The notes under the pieces: model-generated
Database searches by the model: none
What the model was told of the DNA's origin: nothing
Seen by the model: the letters and a program-made list of their open reading frames with translations, nothing else
Shown: positions 31,971 to 40,225 of the stretch, piece by piece
How the letters are laid out: each line of letters begins with the position of its first letter
Numbering within the stretch: the stretch's first letter is position 1
DNA from: an uncultured Lachnospiraceae bacterium
GTDB lineage: Bacteria > Bacillota > Clostridia > Lachnospirales > Lachnospiraceae
Assembly (NCBI GenBank): GCA_948688495.1
Contig: CAPQSW010000031.1
Coordinates: forward strand, 1 to 40,326
DNA: 40,326 nucleotides
Direction of reading: 5' to 3'
Program-made: the position numbers and the translations under genes

Positions 31971-33752
31971 CTACCACAACATCAGTTTATTCAGTTCCTC
32001 TTTATCAATAAATGGTGCCATATCGTGCAATGCAGGCGTTGCAAAGGTATTATCCTCCAACAAGCGAGACTGCAGCTTCGGTTCAAACACATCGTCAAAA
32101 TCCTGAATCACTTCCAAAAACGCATGTTTTTCCGATGAAAACAGCCATTCAATACATGCTGCGGCATCTCCGTTGGTTTCGCATCTTTTATAATGGTAGC
32201 CAAATGCAAGCGCAACTTTTTCAAAATCCGGCATTCCCACTCCTGATTCAGGATCACATCCCACCTTGGTTCCATCAAAAAAATTCTTACAAGTATTCCG
32301 TATGGTTCCGTATCCCTGATTGGAAAAAAGAAGAATCTTCACAGGAACGTCATAATGCTTTATCGTCTGCAATTCCTGCAGATTCATCATAATAGAACCA
32401 TCGCCGGTAGCACAGATCACTTCCTTCCCGGATGCAACAGCAGCCCCAAAAGCCTCTGGCAGATCATTGCCCATTGTTCCCACCCAAAAATTGGCTATCA
32501 GTCTTTGCTTTGGTTTCAGTATGCCTTTTTGAACTACTCCTGCCACACCCATACTGTTTCCAAAAGCTACAATACAGTCATCAGGCTCTTTCTTCTCAAA
32601 AATGCTCCAGAAATAATTCTGTCTCACCGGCCCCTGCATATTAACTTCTTTTGGAACCTCAATAATCGGAAATCGCTGTCTTAAATTGTTACAATAAGAA
32701 ATCCATTCCTCCTGTGCACAAACTTCATATAGCTCTTCCTGTGCCATTTCAAAAAATATTTTGAGGTCTGTATGAATCAGCCTAAAAATGTTTAATCCCG
32801 GTTTCATAGCTTCATTCTGGTCAATATCCACCATAACAATCTTGGCATTAGGCGCAAACTCTTTCTGATTAAATCCTGTCTGGGTCAAATGCAGACTATT
32901 TCCTATCACAAGTATTGCATCTGCATTTTGCAGTATAAAGTTCCCCACGCGCGGCCCAATTGTTCCAGACATTCCATAATACAGAGGATATTCCATAGAA
33001 TGCGCATCTGCCACATGTATACCCGACACTACGGGAATCTTTATTTTATTACAAAAGTCTCTAAACTCATCAACGACATTGCTGACCCGTACTCCAGACC
33101 CAACCAAAATGCAAGGTCTTTCCGCATCCGCCAAAAAATTATTAATAAAATCCATATCTGATTTGCGTGCCGCTGGAAGCGTTACTACATGCTCTAAAAC
33201 CGGCAGCAAATCCTCTTCCTCAACCATTGCCCCCTGCACATCTAACGGAATGTCCAGCCACACAGGACCTCTTCTTCCACTGGTCGCAATATCTATCGCC
33301 TTCTGCAGCTCCCTTTTGATGCTCAACGGATTGATGATCTTTTTTGCATATTTGGTCATATGTTTTACCGCAGGAACAATCTCAAATTCCTGTTCACCTC
33401 GCTGTCTAAGCGGTAATCCTGAACCCTCTACAGAAATTTCATACCTCACCTGCCCTGCCAAAATCAGCATTGGTAAACTATCCTGCCATGCGCACAGTAC
33501 ACCTGTCAGAGTGTTTGTCCCACCTGGTCCACTTGTCACACACACCACTGGCAATTTTCCGCTCGTTCTGATATATGCCTCCGCAGACATAGCGCATGCC
33601 TGCTCATGGTGGTTATAATACTTTCCGATCTTTCCACATTTAGCAAACGCATTATTTAAATGCATGGCTCCTCCGCCTACTACGCTAAAGCAGTCTGTAA
33701 TACCATTCTCACACAAGATATCCATTATAATATCAGCTACCCGTCTTTTCAT
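31971..33752 (-). CDS. ThDP-dependent enzyme, acetolactate synthase type (possible YerE-like)
   Basis: The 593-residue protein has the three-part ThDP fold. The activating Glu lies in YYNHHEQACAMSAEAYIRT, the substrate side shows VTSGPGGTNTLTGVLCAWQD, and the ThDP-Mg site is ATGDGSIMMNLQEL followed by LLFSNQGYGTIRN. Related enzymes decarboxylate pyruvate and join the two-carbon unit to a carbonyl. In Yersinia, YerE does this on CDP-3,6-dideoxy-4-keto-glucose to make the branched sugar yersiniose; rfbF, rfbG and rfbH in this array would supply that acceptor. This is an attractive but unproven reading. The frame extends to 33791, yet GAGGAATCGG before the ATG at 33750-33752 and the canonical MKRRVADIIMDIL start favour the shorter form. 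Confidence 0.84.
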   Translation of the reverse strand: MKRRVADIIMDILCENGITDCFSVVGGGAMHLNNAFAKCGKIGKYYNHHEQACAMSAEAYIRTSGKLPVVCVTSGPGGTNTLTGVLCAWQDSLPMLILAGQVRYEISVEGSGLPLRQRGEQEFEIVPAVKHMTKYAKKIINPLSIKRELQKAIDIATSGRRGPVWLDIPLDVQGAMVEEEDLLPVLEHVVTLPAARKSDMDFINNFLADAERPCILVGSGVRVSNVVDEFRDFCNKIKIPVVSGIHVADAHSMEYPLYYGMSGTIGPRVGNFILQNADAILVIGNSLHLTQTGFNQKEFAPNAKIVMVDIDQNEAMKPGLNIFRLIHTDLKIFFEMAQEELYEVCAQEEWISYCNNLRQRFPIIEVPKEVNMQGPVRQNYFWSIFEKKEPDDCIVAFGNSMGVAGVVQKGILKPKQRLIANFWVGTMGNDLPEAFGAAVASGKEVICATGDGSIMMNLQELQTIKHYDVPVKILLFSNQGYGTIRNTCKNFFDGTKVGCDPESGVGMPDFEKVALAFGYHYKRCETNGDAAACIEWLFSSEKHAFLEVIQDFDDVFEPKLQSRLLEDNTFATPALHDMAPFIDKEELNKLMLW

Positions 33753-33762
33753 TTCCGATTCC

Positions 33763-34815
33763 TCATTTCTGGAACAATCTGTGTTCCACATATTCTGCCC
33801 ACAAATGCCCTAAAAAAATATGTGCCTCCTGTATTCGGGGAGTAATCTGAGATGGCACTTTAATAACAAAATCTGCTGCCTCATCCAATTCAAAATTATT
33901 GAAGTCCCCCATAAGCATAATCGAAAGAATCTCCTTCTTTCTGGCGTATCTTAATGCTTCCAGAACACTCTTAGATTTACCGCTGGTACTGATTCCTATC
34001 AGGATATCTCCCGGCCTTCCTTTTGCCTCCAGTTGTCTCACGAATATCTGCTCGTAGCTATAGTCATTACTAATTGCAGTTAATGTGGAGGTGTTTACAG
34101 TCAGTGCCTCTGCATTCATAGCGGCACGCTCTTTGTAAAAACGGCTGATAAACTCTGTTGCTATATGCTGTGCATCCGCTGCGCTCCCTCCGTTTCCACA
34201 AAGCAGCAGTTTTCCTCCATTTTGAAATGACTTGATGATTCTATCTCCAATCATCATTGTCATCTCAATCAGCGCCTTGTCAGAAGCCATAGACTTAAAT
34301 ATATTGGTGTGTTCTTCCAATCTTCTGTAAAAATAATTCTGGGCTGTTTCACCCGCATTATATTCTTCAAGGATTCCCACCAGTTCCCATACGCATCCAT
34401 GTCCTCCCCGATTCTGTAGTATGATGTCTGAAACCCGTTTCGCTTCGTCAATGGAATCCGGCGGACAAATTCCCAGCCCTGCATATTCCAGCGCTTCCAC
34501 ATCATACTTACCTTCTCCTATGAAGCAAATCTCCTCCGTCTTATATCCCGACTCCTTCTGTATATCCTGAATCGTATCCTTCTTTCGCTTATTCGCAGAG
34601 TAAAAGTAGTCCCAAGGAAATCTTTTCTTAAAATATTCAACCATAACATTTCCTTCACCAGTTATGGCCGCAAGTTTGTATCCCCTCCGGCTCAGTTCAA
34701 AAACGGCATCCACGTCTTTAAAATTCATACGTTTCTGTTCCTGTCCCGTGCCATCAATTATCACCGTATCATCTGTAAGAATTCCATCTATATCAAATAC
34801 AATTAATTTAATCAT
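33763..34815 (-). CDS. Fusion of KdsC-like HAD phosphatase and GmhA-like SIS sugar isomerase
   Basis: The 350-residue protein joins two enzymes. Residues 1 to about 155 are a capless HAD phosphatase of the KdsC/8-phosphate type: LIVFDIDGILTDDTVIIDG has both nucleophile Asp residues, and ICFIGEGKYDVEAL the metal site (with Glu-Gly-Lys where Gly-Asp-x-x-x-Asp is usual). Residues about 165-350 are a SIS domain like phosphoheptose isomerase: GKLLLCGNGGSAADAQHIAT, ISTSGKSKSVLEAL and a C-terminal helix EAHIFLGHLWAEYVEH. The pair would isomerise a sugar phosphate and remove a phosphate in the keto-acid sugar pathway with the NeuB-like synthase 8 bases upstream. GTGGGAAA precedes the ATG. Confidence 0.87.
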   Translation of the reverse strand: MIKLIVFDIDGILTDDTVIIDGTGQEQKRMNFKDVDAVFELSRRGYKLAAITGEGNVMVEYFKKRFPWDYFYSANKRKKDTIQDIQKESGYKTEEICFIGEGKYDVEALEYAGLGICPPDSIDEAKRVSDIILQNRGGHGCVWELVGILEEYNAGETAQNYFYRRLEEHTNIFKSMASDKALIEMTMMIGDRIIKSFQNGGKLLLCGNGGSAADAQHIATEFISRFYKERAAMNAEALTVNTSTLTAISNDYSYEQIFVRQLEAKGRPGDILIGISTSGKSKSVLEALRYARKKEILSIMLMGDFNNFELDEAADFVIKVPSQITPRIQEAHIFLGHLWAEYVEHRLFQK

Positions 34816-34823
34816 TTTCCCAC

Positions 34824-35648
34824 TTAACTCCTAAGTTTTTTCTTCACTTCTTCTTCCGCTTCCGTGAGAACTTTCTCACCCGTTCCCATGATCTTTTCCG
34901 TCTCGCGGATATCCCTGACCAGTCTGCACAGCTCATAAGGCTCGATGGATGCTTTTTGGTCCGACCCGTACATATTGCGGTCCAGCGTAATGTGCCGCTC
35001 TACAGAGGAAGCCCCTGCCGCGACCGCACAGGTGCTCACCAGAGTCCCTTCCTCATGTCCGCTGTAGCCTACCTTACACTTGTAGATATCTTTCAATGCC
35101 CGGATCACCTTCAGGTTTGCATCCTCGGGCGGCATCGGGTAAGTGCTGTTGCAGTGCATCAGCTCGTAAGGACAATGGTGTTTCTCAAATATTTCCACCG
35201 CCCGGTCAATCTCGTCAAAGGTACTCATTCCTGTCGCAATAAAGGTATACTTCCTCTCCCCGGCTATCTCTTCGAGCAGTTCTTCCTTTGTCAGCATGGC
35301 AGAAGCTACCTTATTATATTTACAGTCATACTGTTTCAGAAATTTTTGGGAATCAATGTCCCAGGCAGAGGCGTACCAGTCTATCCCCTTCTCCCTGCAG
35401 TAAGCATCAATCTCATCATACTCTGCCTTGCCAAACTCCAATCCTTCCTTCTGAGCACGCTGAGTCTCCCCCCAGGGACTTTTTCGAGGGCCGTCCAGAT
35501 ATTCCTTTGTATACACCTTGTCCACGGTGCGTTTCTGGAATTTGACCGCATCACAGCCAGCCACTACTGCCGCATCAATCAATTTTTTGGCCAGAGCTAT
35601 ATCTCCATTGTGGTTAATTCCGATCTCAGCAACGATAAATGTATGCAT
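34824..35648 (-). CDS. Short NeuB/SpsE-type sialic-acid-like synthase, lacking the SAF domain
   Basis: The 274-residue protein is a TIM-barrel synthase of the N-acetylneuraminate synthase family: TFIVAEIGINHNGD at the start, DAVKFQKRT, ATGMSTFDEIDRAVE, MHCNSTYPMPPEDANL, KVGYSGHEEGT, and ERHITLDRNMYGSDQKAS. These condense phosphoenolpyruvate with a sugar to make a nonulosonic or related acid. NeuB and PseI are about 345 residues and end in an antifreeze-like SAF domain that closes the active site; this protein ends after KKKLRS and lacks it. An ATG at 35663 is possible, but GGAGAGTGAG lies ahead of the ATG at 35646-35648. It is the first gene of the glycan array, after a 380-base gap. Confidence 0.88.
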   Translation of the reverse strand: MHTFIVAEIGINHNGDIALAKKLIDAAVVAGCDAVKFQKRTVDKVYTKEYLDGPRKSPWGETQRAQKEGLEFGKAEYDEIDAYCREKGIDWYASAWDIDSQKFLKQYDCKYNKVASAMLTKEELLEEIAGERKYTFIATGMSTFDEIDRAVEIFEKHHCPYELMHCNSTYPMPPEDANLKVIRALKDIYKCKVGYSGHEEGTLVSTCAVAAGASSVERHITLDRNMYGSDQKASIEPYELCRLVRDIRETEKIMGTGEKVLTEAEEEVKKKLRS

Positions 35649-35663
35649 TTTCTCACTCTCCAT

Positions 35664-36043
35664 CTATAAAATAAGATATATATACTTAAACCAACAAAAA
35701 TAAAAAAGATAAAGTTAACGCCGTTATTTCCCCATAAACATCAACTTTATCCCTGTTCCTTATCCTCCATGATAACTAACCTGACCTTCCGTGGCATTTC
35801 GCACTATATACGATTTTTATGACATTATTGTTATCGGCGGATTATGTAAAAAACTTTATATACGAACCGGCCAACACCTTCTCCCTTATTCACGGAAATT
35901 TTCGCATCCCCTATCTGCCAGTTTCACGGATCATATTATATCCATACCTTTCATATCGTGCTGTTTCAATCTCCGTCATTCTTCATATCATACTACTATT
36001 TACATTTTTCCGCAAGTTCTCAAACGTTCTCCATATTTATATG
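35664..36043 (-). other. 380-base AT-rich intergenic region before the glycan array
   Basis: No gene with a credible start and ribosome binding site is seen on either strand. The stretch is AT-rich with a run of alternating TA close to the NeuB-like start and a palindrome TAACGGCGTTA near 35715-35725. No stem-loop followed by a T-run was found on the minus strand, so a terminator for the upstream ATPase gene is not obvious. Several loose promoter-like hexamers exist but none is close to consensus. It most likely carries the array's promoter and leader. Confidence 0.5.
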
Positions 36044-37738
36044 CTACCCGATTACCACTTCTTTCCCCTTAAATGCAAATCCGTACTTTCGAATCCTCTC
36101 CTCCGAAATCCCCTTCGCGATAAGTGTCTGCGCATACTTTTTCTCTTCTATCTGTAGAAGCGCCGCCTGCACAGTGTCTTCAAGGCTGTTGTCCCTTCTG
36201 GGATTAAATACCTTAAACTCAATCAAAATCGCGTCCAGATTTTCCTTTTTCGGCTCCAGCATTATGTCATATCTGCCGAACCCGCTCTCCCGGTTGGAAG
36301 TGATCGTATAGCAGTCCTCCATCTGTACCATCAGCCCCAGCACAAACCCGTGATAAAACCGCTCCGGCTCCGCTTTCCCGGAAGCGCGCTTACCCGTGTC
36401 AAAATAGCTGAAAGTGTTGCCGGCAATCTGGTTCATATATTCATTCATGGCATCCAGATCGTCAGACAGAAGCGCCCTGACGAATGCGTTATAGTTCGAC
36501 ACATCCCCCGCAAACCAGCCTCTGATCATATTCTTAAACATAATCTCCACTTCATGGTTGGTCAGCGTCAGCTCATATTTGGGTTCGCCTATGATCTCGT
36601 CTTTCCCATACTCTTCGTAATCCTGTATTTTCAGATAGCCGCCTGCCACAAGCATGCTCCAGATCGCATACTCGTTCGTGTCAAGCTGGTTGTAAACGAT
36701 CTGCTCATCAATGGGAACCCAGAGATGTTCGCCTTTCATCAGTCTTTCGAACGATTCCTTCACATCCCTGCTTCCCTCCCTGATCAGCTTACCGGCCAGA
36801 CTGTTGGAGCTGGTATTCGCCCAATAAGTGGTAAACTTTCTTTTATCCAGTAAATTAAGGATCGACCAGGGATTATAAATATCCCTCTCTTCCCCAAAAA
36901 TAAAGCCGTCATACCACCACTTAACATCCTGCTTCCCTCCGCCCATGCCAAATTCATCCAGCGCCGAAAACACCTCCGGCTCCGTAAACCCGAAGGCCGT
37001 TTCATATTTCCCTGACGTGGTGGTCACCACTTCTATATTGTTCAGATCCGAAAAGATGGATTCCTTGCTGACTCTGGTGATCCCTGTCATAATGGCTCTC
37101 TCCAGCCACGGGTTTGTCTTAAATGCTGCATTGAACATGCTTCTGGTAAAGGCCGCAAGCTCTTCCCAATAGCCGTGGACATAGGCTTCCTGCATGGGCG
37201 TGTCGTATTCGTCCAGCAGAATAATCACCTTTTTTCCATAATAACGATACAGAAATTCCGACAGCTGATGAAGCGCCAGCGTCGCGTCCACATCCCCCAT
37301 ATCTGCCGTCTTTCTGAGAAACAGATCCTTTTCCTGCCCGTTCAGGCAGTCTCCTTCCAGCAAAAACGCGCATCTTGCGTATTCGCGGGCAAGAAGCTGT
37401 ACGATCTTATCCCGCGTATCTTTATAATTGTTCTCCTTGATATTGGCAAAGGAAAGGCTGATCACAGGGTATGTCCCCTGCATGGCGCGGTACTTTTCCT
37501 CCTGCCAGATGAAAAGTCCTTCAAATAAGTCGCCCCTTCCCGCATATTTGACCGAGAAAAACTGTTCCGTCATACTCATGGCCAGGGTTTTTCCGAAGCG
37601 GCGCGGTCTGGTGATCAGCGTCACCTCATCTCCGCTTTCCCACCACTCCTTGATAAACGCCGTCTTATCCACATAAAAATACTGATTTTCTATTATCTTG
37701 CTGAAATCCTGAATCCCTATGCCTACCGTCCTCGCCAT
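36044..37738 (-). CDS. AAA-ATPase-like protein with C-terminal PD-(D/E)XK nuclease-fold domain
   Basis: The 564-residue protein belongs to the abundant gut-bacterial AAA-ATPase_like/DUF1703 family. It opens GIQDFSKIIENQYFYVDKT, has Walker A TRPRRFGKTLAMSM, Walker B KVIILLDEYDTPM, and near the C-terminus GFGRYDIMLEPKKEN then AILIEFKVFNPRR, matching the D..ExK nuclease-fold core. Its biological role is unknown; mobile or defensive functions have been suggested for such proteins. GGGAGGGTG precedes the ATG. It starts 24 bases after the toxin-B-like gene, so it is probably cotranscribed. Its last 25 codons are nearly identical in DNA to those of a paralogue at the right edge. Confidence 0.88.
   Translation of the reverse strand: MARTVGIGIQDFSKIIENQYFYVDKTAFIKEWWESGDEVTLITRPRRFGKTLAMSMTEQFFSVKYAGRGDLFEGLFIWQEEKYRAMQGTYPVISLSFANIKENNYKDTRDKIVQLLAREYARCAFLLEGDCLNGQEKDLFLRKTADMGDVDATLALHQLSEFLYRYYGKKVIILLDEYDTPMQEAYVHGYWEELAAFTRSMFNAAFKTNPWLERAIMTGITRVSKESIFSDLNNIEVVTTTSGKYETAFGFTEPEVFSALDEFGMGGGKQDVKWWYDGFIFGEERDIYNPWSILNLLDKRKFTTYWANTSSNSLAGKLIREGSRDVKESFERLMKGEHLWVPIDEQIVYNQLDTNEYAIWSMLVAGGYLKIQDYEEYGKDEIIGEPKYELTLTNHEVEIMFKNMIRGWFAGDVSNYNAFVRALLSDDLDAMNEYMNQIAGNTFSYFDTGKRASGKAEPERFYHGFVLGLMVQMEDCYTITSNRESGFGRYDIMLEPKKENLDAILIEFKVFNPRRDNSLEDTVQAALLQIEEKKYAQTLIAKGISEERIRKYGFAFKGKEVVIG
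36071..36144 (-). repeat. 74-base direct repeat, copy 1 (3' end of ATPase gene)
   Basis: Bases 36071-36144 match 40253-40326 at 73 of 74 positions (one C/T difference, at 36089), in the same orientation. The second copy is cut by the window edge, so the true repeat is probably longer. The flanking bases nearer the stop codons diverge. The two copies border the toxin-like gene pair, so they could recombine and delete or duplicate it. Confidence 0.9.
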
Positions 37739-37762
37739 AACACCCTCCCAGACAACGAATTC

Positions 37763-38800
37763 TCACTCTTCGCTCCAGAAAACGCCATACTCGTCCTCTA
37801 TCTTCTTCACGCACTCATTGTAAGCCGCCGCGTCCTTTCCAGCCAGAGCCTCTTCAAGCTGTCTGACGTCCTCTGCGGCGCGTTTGTTAAAAGGCTGCGC
37901 GTAATCCGAAAAATACTTCACGTCATCCATAAACGTCAGAAGGCTGTGCGCCTTGTCGTACTCGCTGACTACCTCCTCATACTGCGCCTTATACTTTGCG
38001 TAATCCTGTTTCAGCTTATCCAGTTCCTCCTGCAGCCTGCGGCGCTCTTCCATCTTCTCAAAATTGATTATCTTACCTCCTATGTACTCGATTCCTTTTA
38101 ACGCCACTGCATATGCCGCCTTCATCGCCTGCACTTTGGCATCCGCCTTTTCCTCGACAAATTTGGTAAGGTTCGCAAATTCCTCCGCACTGGGCAGCGC
38201 CTTCATAAACCGCTCAAACGCTTTATTGGGATCCAGATATTTGTCGATATCCGCGTCATAGGCCTTAATCTGCTCCTTTAACTTCTGCATCGGCTCCACA
38301 TATACATCCTTGATCACCCCAGCCATATCCGCGATCTGGCTGCCCCTGATCCGCATGGAGTCCTCTATCTTGCCGTAAAAGAAAGTTCCGGACGTCAAAT
38401 CCTTCCTGCAGTTTTTCCCGATAATGGCACTGTCCTCCCGCACCTTCCGGGCAATCTCGCCGAAACTGCCGGCAAACGCCTTTCCTTCTCTCAGGAAAAC
38501 CGCTTCCATATCCGCAAAAATTTCTTCGTACTCTTTTTTCTCCTCCGGCATCTTTGCCGCGCGGATCTTCTCCTCGATTTCCACAAACTGCTCCGGCTCA
38601 GAATAGACGCAGGCATCCCGGAGCATGGACGGCATTTTGCTGTACATAGTCTGTGTAAACGTCTGATAAACCTGCACACCGTATGTACGCAGGTCAGCCG
38701 CCGCCAGAAACAGATCCTTCATCGTGTCCGGGAAATGTTCCATATCCACATGTTTTATTTTCGTGTAAGTATCTTCCATCTTTGCACGATCAAAATCCAT
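37763..38800 (-). CDS. xaxB: Alpha-xenorhabdolysin family binary toxin subunit B-like protein
   Basis: The 345-residue protein is almost wholly helical. Its middle-to-late region (EERRRLQEELDKLKQDYAKY and on) is a long coiled coil, and it lacks a membrane segment or signal peptide. Length, helical build, and position 23 bases after an A-type subunit gene fit XaxB/YaxB, the partner that with XaxA forms a two-component pore. The identification rests mainly on context, because B subunits are divergent and I cannot run a profile search. AAGGGGAATTTACG before the ATG closely resembles the site before the A gene (AAGGGGGAATTTTAC). The overlap-free layout with the next gene suggests an operon of three. 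Confidence 0.68.
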   Translation of the reverse strand: MDFDRAKMEDTYTKIKHVDMEHFPDTMKDLFLAAADLRTYGVQVYQTFTQTMYSKMPSMLRDACVYSEPEQFVEIEEKIRAAKMPEEKKEYEEIFADMEAVFLREGKAFAGSFGEIARKVREDSAIIGKNCRKDLTSGTFFYGKIEDSMRIRGSQIADMAGVIKDVYVEPMQKLKEQIKAYDADIDKYLDPNKAFERFMKALPSAEEFANLTKFVEEKADAKVQAMKAAYAVALKGIEYIGGKIINFEKMEERRRLQEELDKLKQDYAKYKAQYEEVVSEYDKAHSLLTFMDDVKYFSDYAQPFNKRAAEDVRQLEEALAGKDAAAYNECVKKIEDEYGVFWSEE

Positions 38801-38823
38801 CGTAAATTCCCCTTTTCCTTTCG

Positions 38824-40125
38824 CTATTTTTTAGTCTTCTCGTACTCCTCATACGCTTCTTTAAAGCATTTCAGAAGATCCTCTGCAATTCTCTTACAGC
38901 CCGACCATGAGGTTCTGGCTTCTTTCAGCTCGTTCGTCAATGTAAACACATATTTCACATATGCAGGGTCATCCATTCTGTTAAGGTGCAGCAGGGCGTT
39001 GTCGATATCCTGCTCCAGACTGTTCCACGCCGTCATAATATGCTGCAGTCCTATATCCGCAGAGAACAGTGCGTGAGAAATATCCGTTACGGAAGTCTCC
39101 AGTTTTTTGATACTGCCGTCAATCTTGCTATATTCATCCAATTGTTCCTCAAGAGACTTCAGCTCGTCGTTCTTCTCCTTCTTCTTTTTCCTGATCTTCT
39201 CAGCCCGGTCTCCATAAATGCCGCCTGTGATCGCCCATGAAATAATCCCCACAAACCCCAGTATCAATCCTGCCGCGCCGGTAAAGGAAAGTCTCACAGC
39301 CTCCTTGTATTCCTGTTCCAAAGATTTAATTTCCTGCTTCAGAGCATCAATCTTCTGCTGTAATTCCCGCTGTTCGGCACACAGATTGAGCGCTGCGATC
39401 GCCTTGGAACGATCCTTGACACTCTTGCTGATCTTGTCGTTCATCCCGTCTCTGAATACGCCAAGTTTCCCGTAAGTTTTCTGTACAGTTTCCTTATGCC
39501 GCCCGGTATCTTCCTTCCAGAGCCTGAGCGTCTCTGTTCCGCACTTTACAATTTCCTTGCCGGTATCATCCGCGATAAATCCATGCACTTTTAAATACTT
39601 ATTCAGGTCCTCCAGCATCACGACCATACTGCCCGCTCTGGACGTAAAAAGATCCGCATAGTTCGTCAATGTCTTTCCAACATTCTGGATTTCCACCGCC
39701 AGCGGATCCCACTGGACCGCATGATCATAGATTGGCTTATCAAAGGCGGCCTGTTGTTCCGGCATCAGAAATTTATGCTTTTCCTCCTGAAAAAACGGAT
39801 CGTCGCTCTTATAGCCGAGATAAGCCTCCGCCGTCTCCTTGGTGAGCGGCAGCGCCTTCGCCATATCCACATATCTGAGTATACATTTCAAATCATCCTT
39901 CGAGATGATCAGACCTTTCTGCTCCTGAACAGCCTTTTCAGATAATTCGTCTGCGGCGCCTGCAGCATTGACAATTCCACGGAATGCCTCTATCCGAAAA
40001 GTCCCGTCCATCAGACTGAGCACGGAAGCTGCCGTCTGTCCGAATTTCGCCGGTTCCGCATTCTGCGATGCCTTAGCGATCGCTTCCAGCAATGCATTGG
40101 TTGATCTGCGTAATGGTTCTGCCAT
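38824..40125 (-). CDS. xaxA: Alpha-xenorhabdolysin family binary toxin subunit A-like protein
   Basis: The 433-residue protein has a helical N-terminal half (IISKDDLKCILRYVDMAKAL, then TAEAYLGYKS, as in A subunits), a long coiled coil, and one hydrophobic segment at about residues 281-305 (FTGAAGLILGFVGIISWAI). The bases just after it encode TGGIYGDRAEKIRKKKKEK, which follows the ITGGI(F/Y)G..AEK(V/I)RK pattern I recall from YaxA/XaxA. A second coiled coil and a C-terminal helical bundle follow. The family inserts this hairpin into membranes together with subunit B. No signal peptide is present, as for known members. AAGGGGG sits before the ATG at 40123-40125; an upstream ATG at 40158 has no such site. 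Confidence 0.82.
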   Translation of the reverse strand: MAEPLRRSTNALLEAIAKASQNAEPAKFGQTAASVLSLMDGTFRIEAFRGIVNAAGAADELSEKAVQEQKGLIISKDDLKCILRYVDMAKALPLTKETAEAYLGYKSDDPFFQEEKHKFLMPEQQAAFDKPIYDHAVQWDPLAVEIQNVGKTLTNYADLFTSRAGSMVVMLEDLNKYLKVHGFIADDTGKEIVKCGTETLRLWKEDTGRHKETVQKTYGKLGVFRDGMNDKISKSVKDRSKAIAALNLCAEQRELQQKIDALKQEIKSLEQEYKEAVRLSFTGAAGLILGFVGIISWAITGGIYGDRAEKIRKKKKEKNDELKSLEEQLDEYSKIDGSIKKLETSVTDISHALFSADIGLQHIMTAWNSLEQDIDNALLHLNRMDDPAYVKYVFTLTNELKEARTSWSGCKRIAEDLLKCFKEAYEEYEKTKK

Positions 40126-40172
40126 GTAAAATTCCCCCTTTCTGCTAAAGCGCGACACAATACTTGTATTTT

Positions 40173-40201
40173 AGTATAACATTGTGGACAATTCCTGTAA
40201 A
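40173..40201 (-). promoter_or_regulatory. Sigma-A-type promoter upstream of the toxin-A-like gene
   Basis: On the minus strand TTTACA (40196-40201) and TATACT (40173-40178) are separated by exactly 17 bases. Both hexamers differ from consensus by a single or two bases. Transcription would begin near 40166, leaving a leader of about 40 bases that contains the AAGGGGG ribosome binding site. The spacing to the upstream ATPase paralogue's stop is 24 bases, so the toxin pair likely has its own promoter. Confidence 0.7.
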
Positions 40202-40225
40202 CATGCTGGCTCTGCCGCCATTCCG

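Noticed and set aside
35715..35725. Palindrome TAACGGCGTTA followed by T-rich DNA as a terminator for the ATPase gene
   Set aside because: The arms meet with a single central base, so no hairpin loop can form; it could at most be a protein-binding site.
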